Shown here: piece after piece, positions 36,601 to 45,193 of the stretch
How positions within the stretch are numbered: the first letter of the stretch is position 1
Layout: each line of letters begins with the position of its first letter
The notes under the pieces: generated by a model
The model's input: only the letters and a program-made list of their open reading frames with translations
Told to the model about the DNA's origin: nothing
Database searches by the model: none
From: Campylobacter sp. RM12651
Lineage (GTDB): Bacteria; Campylobacterota; Campylobacteria; Campylobacterales; Campylobacteraceae
Assembly (NCBI RefSeq): GCF_022369475.1
Contig: NZ_CP059601.1
Span: forward strand, 1 to 64,000
Direction of reading: 5' to 3'
Length of the DNA stretch: 64,000 nt
Program-made: the position numbers and the translations under genes

Positions 36601-39600
36601 CTCAGCCAATGTTTTAATCAAAGATTTTTTGCCACCTGTCGTAGAATTTAAGTTGTTCTTAATGTAATCCCTTACACTTTCATTTTTTACTAAACTAGAA
36701 TAAGCTATTTCTACAGCCCTAGTAGAGTTTTTATCATTGAACAAAGAATCATATACCTTACTTGCAAAAGCATCCACAAAATAATTCATTTTATTAACGT
36801 CTTTAGGATTACCTAAATAAGAAATAAAACCATTTAAAAGTTCTGTATTTTTCACATCCCCTACATTACGATTTTTATAGTCTATTTGTAATTCCTTGAT
36901 TGTATTATTAATCTCTTCAATAACAGGATTTCTAATTTCATATATATTAGGAAATTTTTCATCAACTCTAGCTTTATAAGCTTTTATATCTTCTCCAAAC
37001 TTTCTTGGAATTGCAGGAGACATATTAGCACCATTTAACAATGTGTATTTAAATGGCCAATCTGTATTTATGCCTAAACTTTTAGCATCTATATTTAAAT
37101 TATCAAATGTAAAATCTCCATTAGGGTCAATTAATGTTAGTTTTTTTAAATCACTCTCTCTTGTTACCGTGTTTAATTTATTAAGATTAAAATCATAGAT
37201 ATTAAACAGTTTAGTTAATTTGTTTTTTGTATCGTCTCTTTGCAACTCAGTCGCTATTTGTTGCAAAGATTTTTTTAAGTATAAATATGGGTTTTGGTCA
37301 CTAGCTAAACCTCTTTCACCGTAAAAACTCTTAATAATATTTATAGGTAATTCATGCAAAGGGTGGGTGTTATCTGATAATGCTTTTCTAAGAGTGTTTA
37401 AAATCTCACCAAAATATTCAGTATTTACAACCGTAGCAATATTGCTTAAACCTGTAAAATCAGCAACTAAACTTTTATCTCCTATATTATCTAATAATCT
37501 TTGTCTTTGTTCTCTAATCTCTTGTTGAGTTCTTGGAGCAGGAATATTAGATAAATCAATAGTTTCAATATTGATATTGCTTGCTTGTTGTAAATTTTTA
37601 TTAACAGGCTCTATATTATTAACTACTTGTCTTTGATTTTGATGAGAATTGATTAATTCATTTAAAGCCATATCATTTTGTTTAACAAACTCTTTATATA
37701 TAGTTTCAAAAGCATTGCCTTGAAATGCTAATTGTCTTTGAGTGTTAGGATTTGCTTTGTTATATGCTAATAATTTAGATTCTTCTAGTTCATTTTTTTC
37801 TTTTGAAAATGACCTACAATAAACTACGTAAAACTTTTTAAATACTTGCGTTGAACCAGGATGTCTAATAATACGATTTGTGCTTCTATCTTTATATTTA
37901 GATATATCTTCTAAATAGTTGTTAAACTCTTTACGTTTTTGAACATCGTTTGCATAATAATCATTGTTAATTTTATCTAATATTCTATCAATATTAATAC
38001 TTCTTGCTTTAAATAAAGATGGGTCAGCATTATCTTTAAAAATATTATGCTCCGATTTACCATCAGAATAAACAACCACCCTATTTGCTAAAATCATATT
38101 AGCAAAATTAACGGCTTCATTGTGTGTTAAAAATGAGGTTATATGTAATCTTATTCTACTTAATGATGTAGGTATATTTTTCTCATTAAAATTTCCTTCT
38201 ATAGGAAACTCTATATCTTGTGTATCAGCATTATAAAAACAATATTTCACATTGCTTGTTAGAATTTTTTCCATAGCATCTGAGAGTATCTGTCTTTCTT
38301 CATTATTTGCCTGACCTAATATAATAGGTTTTTCGGTATAGAATTGATTGTTTAAAGTGCTATTTTTATACATTAATAATGAAAGATTTATTACTTTATT
38401 ATCAATTTCACTAATGCTTGCAAAATTGATATTTTGTAAATTGATAGCTTCTTTAAAATCTATTGGATATTTTGTATTTTCAGTTTCTTGTTTATACTCT
38501 TGTTTAGGTTCAATTTGTAAAGGTTCTTCTTTATTCACTGGTTCTTCTTGAGGTAGTTGTTGAGTTCGTTCAAATTCTGCTATATTTTTCTGTATCAATT
38601 CATTTTCAGCTAGAATATCTGTATCTTGTGTATATTCTAAATAGTTATCTGAATAATCACCTAAATAAGCATCTAAAGGATAATCATCGTTGTAGCTACT
38701 ACTCATAGAATAGTCATATTCACTAAAATCATTATCTTGTAAAATGGTTTCTTCTTGTTTAGGTTCAATTTGTAAAGGTTCTTCTTTATTCACTGGTTCT
38801 TCTTGAGGTAGTTGTTGAATTTCTTTTTGCTCTTCTTCTATTATTTGCTTATTTTCTGATTGTGGTAAAGAAGCTTCTTTAATCGCTACCTCATCTATAT
38901 TATTCAATATTTCGTTTTTTATTGTTTCATCTTCTTGAGATACTTTTTTCTCTTGTGAAACATCTGATTGAGTAGGGATATTTTCAGATATTGTTGAAAT
39001 ATTATTGCTTTGTGCTAAAAGTTTATCAAGCATAGCTTTATCATTTTTAAAATCATTATTAAACCATTTAACAAAAATATTGCTCTCTTGCTGTGGGACA
39101 TATTTTACTATTTCACTTATTTGTTTATCAAAGCTTTCAAGTAATTGAGTTGTTAATTCCTTATTTTTTACACTAGTAGATATATCTTTATAAATTTTTT
39201 CAAGTTCTTTACTTGATAAATTAACCATTTCGCTTTTTAGATTTCTTATTGAATTAATCATAGTCTGCTCTAATTGGTTTAATGAGCTTGTTTTATTTAT
39301 ATCAATATTATCATTTTCAGCTAGTTTTTTGATTTTTTCTAATAAAGCATAGGTTTTTTGTAAACTTTCAAGAATGTTTTCGTCTTCTTGGATATTACTA
39401 TTTTTATTTTTTTCTTGCAAAATTGTTGAATAATGTTCTACGTTTTTTAATTCACTTAAAAGCTCTTCATTTGGGTTTACTTCTTTTATAGGTTGAATGG
39501 GTTGTTGCATTATTTCTTTAATGCTTTTATTGTTTTCAAGCCATTCAGATATTTCTTGCAAAGAAGCTTTATCTATTATTTTAGACTCTGTATTTGCTTC

Positions 39601-42600
39601 TTTGTATCTTTGTATTACTTCATACCAACTATCAAATCTATCTTGAATGTTTTCAGAAGTTAAAGCATTTTTACCCTTAAAGTTTTTAAACTCTCGTATA
39701 GCATTAATTACTTCAATTGCTAAATTATTTTCGTTTTGTGATTTAGGTTCTTGACTTATATCCGCAGGCTCTTGCTTAATTGATTGATAATTTTCTTCTT
39801 GTTTAGTATCTTCTGTTTGCAAAGGTTGTGCTTGATTATCTTCATTATTTTCGTTTTCTGCTAGTTTTTTTTCTATACTTTCGTTTTCTGCTAAAATATC
39901 ATCATCTAAAATATCATCACTATAATCTTCTATAAAATCAATATCTTCTTGTAATATTTTTGTATCTTCTTGCTCTTTTTTTGCTTGTTGTTCTTTTAAA
40001 ATTTCTTGCTCTTTTTCAGCTTGTAATTTTTCAAGTTCTTCTTTTGCTCTTTCTTCTTCTTGCTTTCTTTTTTCTTGTTCTTGTTTTAATGCTTCAGCCT
40101 CTTGTTGGTTTAAAAGGCTTGTAAATACACTTTCAGCAGTTTCTCTAAACGCAACTATAGTCTTTTGCGTATCTGAAATTTTATCTTGTGTAAGAGCTAG
40201 AATGCCACTAAATTGTTTATTTAAAGTATTTGTAAAATCTTTATTATTAGGATTTATAGCATCATAAAATAAGGCAATTTTACCTGATTCAAGAAGCACT
40301 GCTTTTAAAGGTTCTAAATTTGTATTTCTATAAAATATACTATTTTGATTATTAAGCATATTTGTTAAAGAATTTAAATAGTTATGTGTATCTATAATAC
40401 CTTTTTGGCTATTATAGATTTGTGGTTCTTGCGTAGTCTTACTTACAAATGTATCAAGATTAATTACAACACTTGCAATTTCACCATTTAACCCTTTTTG
40501 TTTTAAATCTTCTGGATAGTAATCTGTTAAAGCCATTAATTTTTCAATTTGCTGTTGAGTAGGAGTTGCTGTGATATTTTTCACGCTTGACAGTAATACA
40601 TTTACCTCATCGTTTAAAATATTATTATCCTTTCTTTTTAAATTATCCATATTACTAGCATCAAAATAAGTAGTTTCATCTTGTAAAATGACAGTATGCT
40701 CGTTGCCTTTAAAATCTTTAATTTTATATAAGAATTGATTTCTTGTATCTATTTCTTTTTCTATAGGTTCTGTATTTATTTCTTCTTTAATTTCAGTCGT
40801 ATTTTCTTCTTGTTTTTTATCTTCTTGTTGGTTAGGCTGTTTTACTTCTTCTTTTTTAGGTTCTTCTTGTGGGTTATCTTGTTTTGTTTTAGCAGTAGGT
40901 TCTTCTTGCTCTTTTTGATTATCTTGTTTAATATCTTCTTGCGTTGTAGTTTGTTTGGTGTTTTGTTGTTTTGAAGATATTTCTAATTCATAGTTTAACA
41001 TGTCATCTTGATATTTTGAGTGACTTGTTTTTGTAGAATAAGTATAATCAGCAAAACTACTTATAGAATTTCTAATTTTATCTGCAACAGCACTTCTTAC
41101 TAATACATCTTCGGCATTATTGAATACTTCTTGGAATAAATTAATTGTATATGTTCCATCAATATTTTTTTGATATACAACCTCTTTTGCACCTTTTAAA
41201 CCGCTTTGTGAGTTTATAATTGAATTATTGTCAATAAGTGCTTTTGTAAGAACTTTTAAATATTCATCTTGACTTATATTTTTTATTTTATTGTTTATTA
41301 AATTTTCATCAAGCTTTAAAGTCATAGATACCATTACGACGTGATTATCTTTAGCCTTTTCTTGCATTGCCTTACTTAAACCTAAACCATCCCATATTTT
41401 TGGGTTTGAAGCTTTAATTCCGTATGGTTTAGCTTTAAAAGTATTCATTAAAATAAGTTCGTCTCTAAGTTGAGTATCACTTTTTTTGTCCCCGTTTGAT
41501 AAATATTGACTACCTTCACCATTGTATTTGATAGTTTTTTCGTTTTCACAACAAAATAATTCATCAAGCTCTTTTTGTCTTAAAGCATCAGACTTATCTC
41601 TTTCTTTATAAGTGGCTGTTTCGTTACTTTTTGCAAAATATTCATTTGTAGCTTTTACTCTTGATTCTATACTTTCATCTAAGGCAAAACGGCGTAGATT
41701 ATTCATAGCCACTAATATTTTTCTATGGGCTTTTTCTGATTCAGTATCTTCTACTGCTATAAAGATTTTGTTATCTTTATAAAAAGCTTTTAACGATGAA
41801 GGAAAATTTACATCCTGCTTTATAAAGCTTGTTGGGTCGTTAAAGGCTCTCGCAAGTGCTTGAGCATAAGCATCGGGTCTTACTCTACCATAAAAACTAT
41901 TGGTTAAATTATCAGGAATTGTTATTTCAAAATATACATTTTTTCTTTTTAATATATCAGATGTTCCTTGTAAGGATAAATCAGAACCGTAAAAACCTTG
42001 TGGAGCAGTCGTGCCAGCATCTTTAATTAAAGAAACCAAATCTCCTTCAATAACTGTTTTTGCATAAAGTTTTTCATATCTTTCTTGAATATAAGATTTT
42101 GGAGAGCCGTCATTGTTAAATTCTGATAATTCATTAGCCCAATTAAAAGGGTATTTCTTTTCTTTTGTTTCGGGATGAGTTGTCTCGTAAAATTGTTTCC
42201 AATTTTTTACAGCTTCTTTTCTAGCCTGAATTGTTGTTTCTGTTTCTTTAACTTCAGCTTCTTTATTTGTGTTAAAAATATCATCTTGGTTAGTTTCAGT
42301 GTTATTAGTTTGGTTATTTTCACCAGTTTGTTTTTGTCTATTAGCTTGAGTTTGCCTTGCGTATTTTACTTTTTCTTCATAATCTTTAATTAAAACAGAG
42401 AAATTGCTTTCGCCTGTTTTAGGATTAATTCTAGCGTTTTGAGTAATTGCACTTAGTGCTAATTCTAAATCTCTTAGAGTTTCGTTTAGATTTTTTACCT
42501 CATCTTTGTCAAAAAATAAAATTAGTCCATCTTTGCCTGTAAAAGTGTCATCCATTATTTTATACGGAGCTTTTGCGTATGATTCTTCATATAAAATACT

Positions 42601-44976
42601 GTTTTGGTTTAATAGATATTCTTTTAAAAAACCTTTGTAATATCTTCTAAATGCTTCAGGGTCATTTTTTAACTCTTTTAACATTGGATGATTTGGAGGT
42701 AAAATCTTATCAAGTATTTGATTATTTAACTCTCCTACGTTTAAATGTACTGCATGTAAAGAATTATCTTTTAGTTTTTTTAGTAAAATCTCATCTTTAT
42801 CTATAAATGCTTTTACTTCCATATCAGCTAATGGTTTTTCATATCTAGTAAATCTCTCTTCACCATCTTTTAAATCGCTTGTAGTTCTAAAGAATATGTT
42901 TTCTTTTATGTATTGTTCTTCACTCTTTAAATTATTGTCTTTATCATATTTTGAAGCTTCACCATTCCAAGAAAATATTCTTGTCTTATAGGCAAATTTT
43001 ACATTTGATAGGTCTACTTTTGGTATAGCTCCATCTAGTTTAATTTCAGCTTTTGATGATTGGTATTTAGGATATTCATCATTAAGCATTTCCTGCGTTC
43101 TGCTCCAAAAATCTTTCGTGTCATTAGAGAATTCGTTTTGTAGTTTATTTAGTTTTTCCAAATCTTTGCGTATGCTATTATCTAATTCTCTTATTAGTTT
43201 ATCAAATCCAACATCTTCGCCCCTTGCACGACGTGCTATATCAACTTGTTGGCTTTCTGCAAGTCCAGCACATATATTAAGTAGTGCATGATTCATCCAA
43301 ACGTCAAACTCAGATTTTTGTAATGTATGTTCTAAGAGTTTTGCTACTTCTTCTCTACACTCATTTATATCTCTTTGTGGAGGAATTATTTCTCCATTTG
43401 GCCCAGTTGATGGTAAGAATTCTCTTGGTAATATGTGTTCGTATTTAGCTAATTCTTCAGGATTAATTATAGCACCCATAGAAAGTTTTGCGGCCAATGC
43501 CCTAGCCTCATCTCTTTTTATTGTTTCATTCATTACAATATCTTTATATTGTTCATATGAACCTACTCCAAAAAAACCTATATAACTACCTACTAAACTT
43601 TGCCCTATTTTTTTAGTTGCTTCAAGAGAAGACAAGGCTAACATTTTAATACCACATTTAAGTCCAAGCCAAGCGGCCTTGCCTGATTTATCTGCTGAAG
43701 CTTTGCAATAGTTTGCTATATTTTGAGCCAAAGAGCTATCATAGTCGAAAAATCTTTTTCTATTGTATGTGTAATTATGCTTTATTTCTTCTTGTGGCTT
43801 TTCTTTTGCTTCTTCTAATGTTGCTATAGTATTTTTTATTTCTTCTAAACCGTGTTGGATTAAATCATATTTGGCTATTGGCGATGAATTACTTATATTA
43901 GCAATAAATTCGTGTGCTTTTTCTTCTTCTTGTTGTGTTGGCAATTCAATCATTGCTGTTATAGGAATGATTTGTGTTTGTGTAGTTCTTGTTTGTGTTT
44001 GTATAAAATCATTTAATGCTTTTTCTTTTTGTGCTATATCAGCAATTATTTTTTCTCTTAGTTTTTGATTTAATTGGTTATGGGTACTTAAAACAATAGT
44101 TGCTTCATAACTTCCATCTTCATTTGTTTTTACTCCCCAATTAATGTCTTTTAAATAAGTAGCCCAGTTATCTTTTAAGTTGTTGTCTTGTCCGAATAAA
44201 ACTTCTATCTTTTTATTAATAGCATTATAGACATACGCCTGAATATCAGCATCAGGGTTATTTTTTAAAGCTTGTGTAATTTCATTATCTAAAAGCTTTC
44301 CTGTAATTTTAAAAGATAAAGCTTTGCTCTCGTCTAAAAGATTTTTTATTTCCTCATTTTGGTTTTCGCTAAATCTCTCATCGTTTTTACCTATTCTTAA
44401 AGGATATTCAAGATTTAATATATCTTCACTATTAACTACTGAAAGTGTGCTATCTATATCATTAATTATTTCATATCTAGCAAAATCGTATATGCTTAAT
44501 TCTTTGAAAGCAAAAGAAGTATTCTTATTGTATAAAAGCTCATTTTCCATGAAAGCATTGTATTTATCTTTATCAGCTCCAAATATATCTTCTAAGCCCT
44601 TGATATTTTCGTGAGCTGGGATATTAATTTTGTTTGGCTCTATATTTGTATTAGCAAAAGCATTTGAAATATTAATGTTAGTGTTTTTTGAATTTATTAT
44701 TATTTCTACATTACAATTTTTACAACCATTTAGCATGTTTTCTAAATTATTAGCTTTAGAAAAATCCCATTTAGTTAAACCAATATCTTCATAAAAGCTT
44801 TTAGGGAGATTAACATTTCCGTTTTCATCTTTTGCAAAATCAAATAGATTAGAAAAATCTGTTATTTCTGAAGTATTAATTTCAACTTCAATCATTCCAT
44901 TGTTATTAAAATCAGCAATTACTTCTTTTAAAATTTCTTGTAATTCTTGTTTGTTAGTTGGTGTATAAACTTTCAT
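33673..44976 (-). CDS. Giant polyvalent-type protein with a C-terminal family A DNA polymerase domain, 3,767 aa
   Basis: One uninterrupted frame with a strong ribosome-binding site (AAAGGAG). Residues ~35-135 carry BspA-like (DUF285-type) repeats (TDFSNLF, KWDFSKANNLENMLNGC, NISNAFANT). About 210-2290 holds apparently repeated ~110-190-residue modules (near 210-322, 655-845, 940-1100, 1145-1312, 1413-1596 and 2168-2290). These are separated by Q/E-rich coiled-coil linkers (about 1340-1400, 1605-1750, 2005-2165). Residues ~2830-3330 are a family A polymerase: TGRSSSR segment; motif A DLAQAEIR (D2981, E2986); motif B R3030, K3034, F3038, Y3042; motif C HDE (D3274, E3275). All catalytic residues are present. 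No 3'-5' or 5'-3' nuclease was recognised. A ~440-residue helical tail follows. Giant multidomain 'polyvalent' proteins are known from conjugative elements and phages and may enter the recipient with the DNA; this role is inferred. Confidence 0.85.
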   Translation of the reverse strand: MKVYTPTNKQELQEILKEVIADFNNNGMIEVEINTSEITDFSNLFDFAKDENGNVNLPKSFYEDIGLTKWDFSKANNLENMLNGCKNCNVEIIINSKNTNINISNAFANTNIEPNKINIPAHENIKGLEDIFGADKDKYNAFMENELLYNKNTSFAFKELSIYDFARYEIINDIDSTLSVVNSEDILNLEYPLRIGKNDERFSENQNEEIKNLLDESKALSFKITGKLLDNEITQALKNNPDADIQAYVYNAINKKIEVLFGQDNNLKDNWATYLKDINWGVKTNEDGSYEATIVLSTHNQLNQKLREKIIADIAQKEKALNDFIQTQTRTTQTQIIPITAMIELPTQQEEEKAHEFIANISNSSPIAKYDLIQHGLEEIKNTIATLEEAKEKPQEEIKHNYTYNRKRFFDYDSSLAQNIANYCKASADKSGKAAWLGLKCGIKMLALSSLEATKKIGQSLVGSYIGFFGVGSYEQYKDIVMNETIKRDEARALAAKLSMGAIINPEELAKYEHILPREFLPSTGPNGEIIPPQRDINECREEVAKLLEHTLQKSEFDVWMNHALLNICAGLAESQQVDIARRARGEDVGFDKLIRELDNSIRKDLEKLNKLQNEFSNDTKDFWSRTQEMLNDEYPKYQSSKAEIKLDGAIPKVDLSNVKFAYKTRIFSWNGEASKYDKDNNLKSEEQYIKENIFFRTTSDLKDGEERFTRYEKPLADMEVKAFIDKDEILLKKLKDNSLHAVHLNVGELNNQILDKILPPNHPMLKELKNDPEAFRRYYKGFLKEYLLNQNSILYEESYAKAPYKIMDDTFTGKDGLILFFDKDEVKNLNETLRDLELALSAITQNARINPKTGESNFSVLIKDYEEKVKYARQTQANRQKQTGENNQTNNTETNQDDIFNTNKEAEVKETETTIQARKEAVKNWKQFYETTHPETKEKKYPFNWANELSEFNNDGSPKSYIQERYEKLYAKTVIEGDLVSLIKDAGTTAPQGFYGSDLSLQGTSDILKRKNVYFEITIPDNLTNSFYGRVRPDAYAQALARAFNDPTSFIKQDVNFPSSLKAFYKDNKIFIAVEDTESEKAHRKILVAMNNLRRFALDESIESRVKATNEYFAKSNETATYKERDKSDALRQKELDELFCCENEKTIKYNGEGSQYLSNGDKKSDTQLRDELILMNTFKAKPYGIKASNPKIWDGLGLSKAMQEKAKDNHVVMVSMTLKLDENLINNKIKNISQDEYLKVLTKALIDNNSIINSQSGLKGAKEVVYQKNIDGTYTINLFQEVFNNAEDVLVRSAVADKIRNSISSFADYTYSTKTSHSKYQDDMLNYELEISSKQQNTKQTTTQEDIKQDNQKEQEEPTAKTKQDNPQEEPKKEEVKQPNQQEDKKQEENTTEIKEEINTEPIEKEIDTRNQFLYKIKDFKGNEHTVILQDETTYFDASNMDNLKRKDNNILNDEVNVLLSSVKNITATPTQQQIEKLMALTDYYPEDLKQKGLNGEIASVVINLDTFVSKTTQEPQIYNSQKGIIDTHNYLNSLTNMLNNQNSIFYRNTNLEPLKAVLLESGKIALFYDAINPNNKDFTNTLNKQFSGILALTQDKISDTQKTIVAFRETAESVFTSLLNQQEAEALKQEQEKRKQEEERAKEELEKLQAEKEQEILKEQQAKKEQEDTKILQEDIDFIEDYSDDILDDDILAENESIEKKLAENENNEDNQAQPLQTEDTKQEENYQSIKQEPADISQEPKSQNENNLAIEVINAIREFKNFKGKNALTSENIQDRFDSWYEVIQRYKEANTESKIIDKASLQEISEWLENNKSIKEIMQQPIQPIKEVNPNEELLSELKNVEHYSTILQEKNKNSNIQEDENILESLQKTYALLEKIKKLAENDNIDINKTSSLNQLEQTMINSIRNLKSEMVNLSSKELEKIYKDISTSVKNKELTTQLLESFDKQISEIVKYVPQQESNIFVKWFNNDFKNDKAMLDKLLAQSNNISTISENIPTQSDVSQEKKVSQEDETIKNEILNNIDEVAIKEASLPQSENKQIIEEEQKEIQQLPQEEPVNKEEPLQIEPKQEETILQDNDFSEYDYSMSSSYNDDYPLDAYLGDYSDNYLEYTQDTDILAENELIQKNIAEFERTQQLPQEEPVNKEEPLQIEPKQEYKQETENTKYPIDFKEAINLQNINFASISEIDNKVINLSLLMYKNSTLNNQFYTEKPIILGQANNEERQILSDAMEKILTSNVKYCFYNADTQDIEFPIEGNFNEKNIPTSLSRIRLHITSFLTHNEAVNFANMILANRVVVYSDGKSEHNIFKDNADPSLFKARSINIDRILDKINNDYYANDVQKRKEFNNYLEDISKYKDRSTNRIIRHPGSTQVFKKFYVVYCRSFSKEKNELEESKLLAYNKANPNTQRQLAFQGNAFETIYKEFVKQNDMALNELINSHQNQRQVVNNIEPVNKNLQQASNINIETIDLSNIPAPRTQQEIREQRQRLLDNIGDKSLVADFTGLSNIATVVNTEYFGEILNTLRKALSDNTHPLHELPINIIKSFYGERGLASDQNPYLYLKKSLQQIATELQRDDTKNKLTKLFNIYDFNLNKLNTVTRESDLKKLTLIDPNGDFTFDNLNIDAKSLGINTDWPFKYTLLNGANMSPAIPRKFGEDIKAYKARVDEKFPNIYEIRNPVIEEINNTIKELQIDYKNRNVGDVKNTELLNGFISYLGNPKDVNKMNYFVDAFASKVYDSLFNDKNSTRAVEIAYSSLVKNESVRDYIKNNLNSTTGGKKSLIKTLAERLEKVSSIEKAIIDLKAPERIAINSSFHSLYNTDEELNYAMITNTVQNNKDLMQRTVLVNLIADIQTLINGLNVQVSAQKDLYKNKILNNLGEGVVLPSENKNVKIGSRYELLKTGRSSSRGENVKGDRIGVSIQSFSGKTEKFLTLDSLNNFGFVDYKKTEVIKDKIKDFSSNMILKGDKADDFVSIDLAQAEIRAVAVLSQDKRLIGDLSGGKDLHAETADNMNSVLTEKDKKVSRSEAKQINFQMLYGAGVERITEAVGLIDENFRQKLDDLFKLTKMTKGVNEALENIQEKINLHKKTYPNLHLLKDAITVCSRGIDEVNKNTGNEYQREIKIFVNSDKKQISKEFFDCLIGIKPEDSIVDKTRAYNRKNIAGELDYLKNFSGFVRSYDEFYYNISKNKDVLYIADLISNLVKIETINDVSKTSVKTLFGFETEAFNPKMASTKALNSLLQGSVADIIEIGLANLEKNNISTLAQVHDEIILSLDSLVKDKQLDLSNVEKIQEALENPLSKKSLIENPNIASGLATPVKERLLANDLDGCWFKSDFEIQKGKKLVNEEATSLIKDAFKSYKGIEAQKLVNLNGLINDGKELNYSNIQTLLKIQKYEVEQEAKTNTPQKELETNNFLGIKMFDILKGSNIQEEKNNYKNILDFIKIDDIQALPKLETNNIKTMLFERGLAGKDNFSILQDKELLLSFAEKVLNIDFKTDSILKIMNSNLKNGSFNQVLSINFERLGENIEQIFGKEIMPTLFSNNGKNITNFLKANNDIAVAFDPTTKIAKSYLEVGFRSDIPFDLDKKEAEKVKIDLALTVLLPVLKDELLHLKNQKLEKTEYLESNNIKKDEKILFYENLRDSLNNRLSKEKLQDNDEIIKDINFLLSLKLTELNPNGKNTFNNMLDNRNLTKEAFEDIIKELEALDETQLDSISFTNKIKSVSSDLKSHYRVRDSIKHITTQNQEPLKNDDTSIYQQRL
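38498..38818. repeat. 66-bp direct repeat, 255 bp apart
   Basis: 38498-38563 and 38753-38818 are identical. On the minus strand they encode the linker QLPQEEPVNKEEPLQIEPKQE twice in frame in the giant protein. The spacing of exactly 255 bp (85 codons) keeps the frame if one copy is lost by recombination. Confidence 0.93.
38821..38960 (-). repeat. 140-bp inverted repeat, copy A (in the giant gene)
   Basis: Identical over 140 bp to the complement of 59253-59392. It encodes residues ~2006-2052 of the giant protein (KKVSQEDETIKNEILNNIDE and following). The second copy lies 20.3 kb away in the 1,023-residue gene, in opposite orientation and the same codon phase. Confidence 0.97.
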
Positions 44977-45033
44977 TTTATTTTACTCCTTTTGTTGCAT
45001 TTTATTTAATTAATTTTACTACAATATGCTCGT

Positions 45034-45050
45034 AGATACTAAAAGTATCT
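45034..45050. repeat. Small perfect hairpin upstream of the giant gene
   Basis: AGATACT-AAA-AGTATCT, a 7-bp stem with a 3-nt loop. It lies about 60 bp upstream of the giant gene's ATG, within its likely promoter/leader region. It may be an operator or a leader hairpin. Confidence 0.5.
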
Positions 45051-45125
45051 GCAAAATCACAACAAAAGAGTTTAAGTTTTCTCTTTATTCTCCTTCTAGA
45101 CGAGATATAAAAAAAGCTAACAATC

Positions 45126-45176
45126 AAAAATACTTTCTCTAACGAAACCCCCGACCCTGTTTTTGCTAGAGAAAGT
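45126..45176 (-). terminator. Hairpin with GC-rich loop after the 613-residue gene
   Basis: The arms 45132-45141 and 45167-45176 (ACTTTCTCTA/TAGAGAAAGT) are perfect 10-bp complements enclosing a 25-nt loop with GGGTCGGGGG on the minus strand. They are followed by ATTTTT in that direction. Best read as the terminator of the 613-residue gene and the upstream border of the giant gene. The GC-rich loop is unusual in this sequence. Confidence 0.6.
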
Positions 45177-45193
45177 TAATATTACAATCACTA

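Noticed and set aside
40735-40974. Plus-strand open frame of 79 codons, extremely Phe-rich
   Set aside because: It is the antisense of lysine/glutamate-rich coiled-coil codons in the giant gene; not a real gene.
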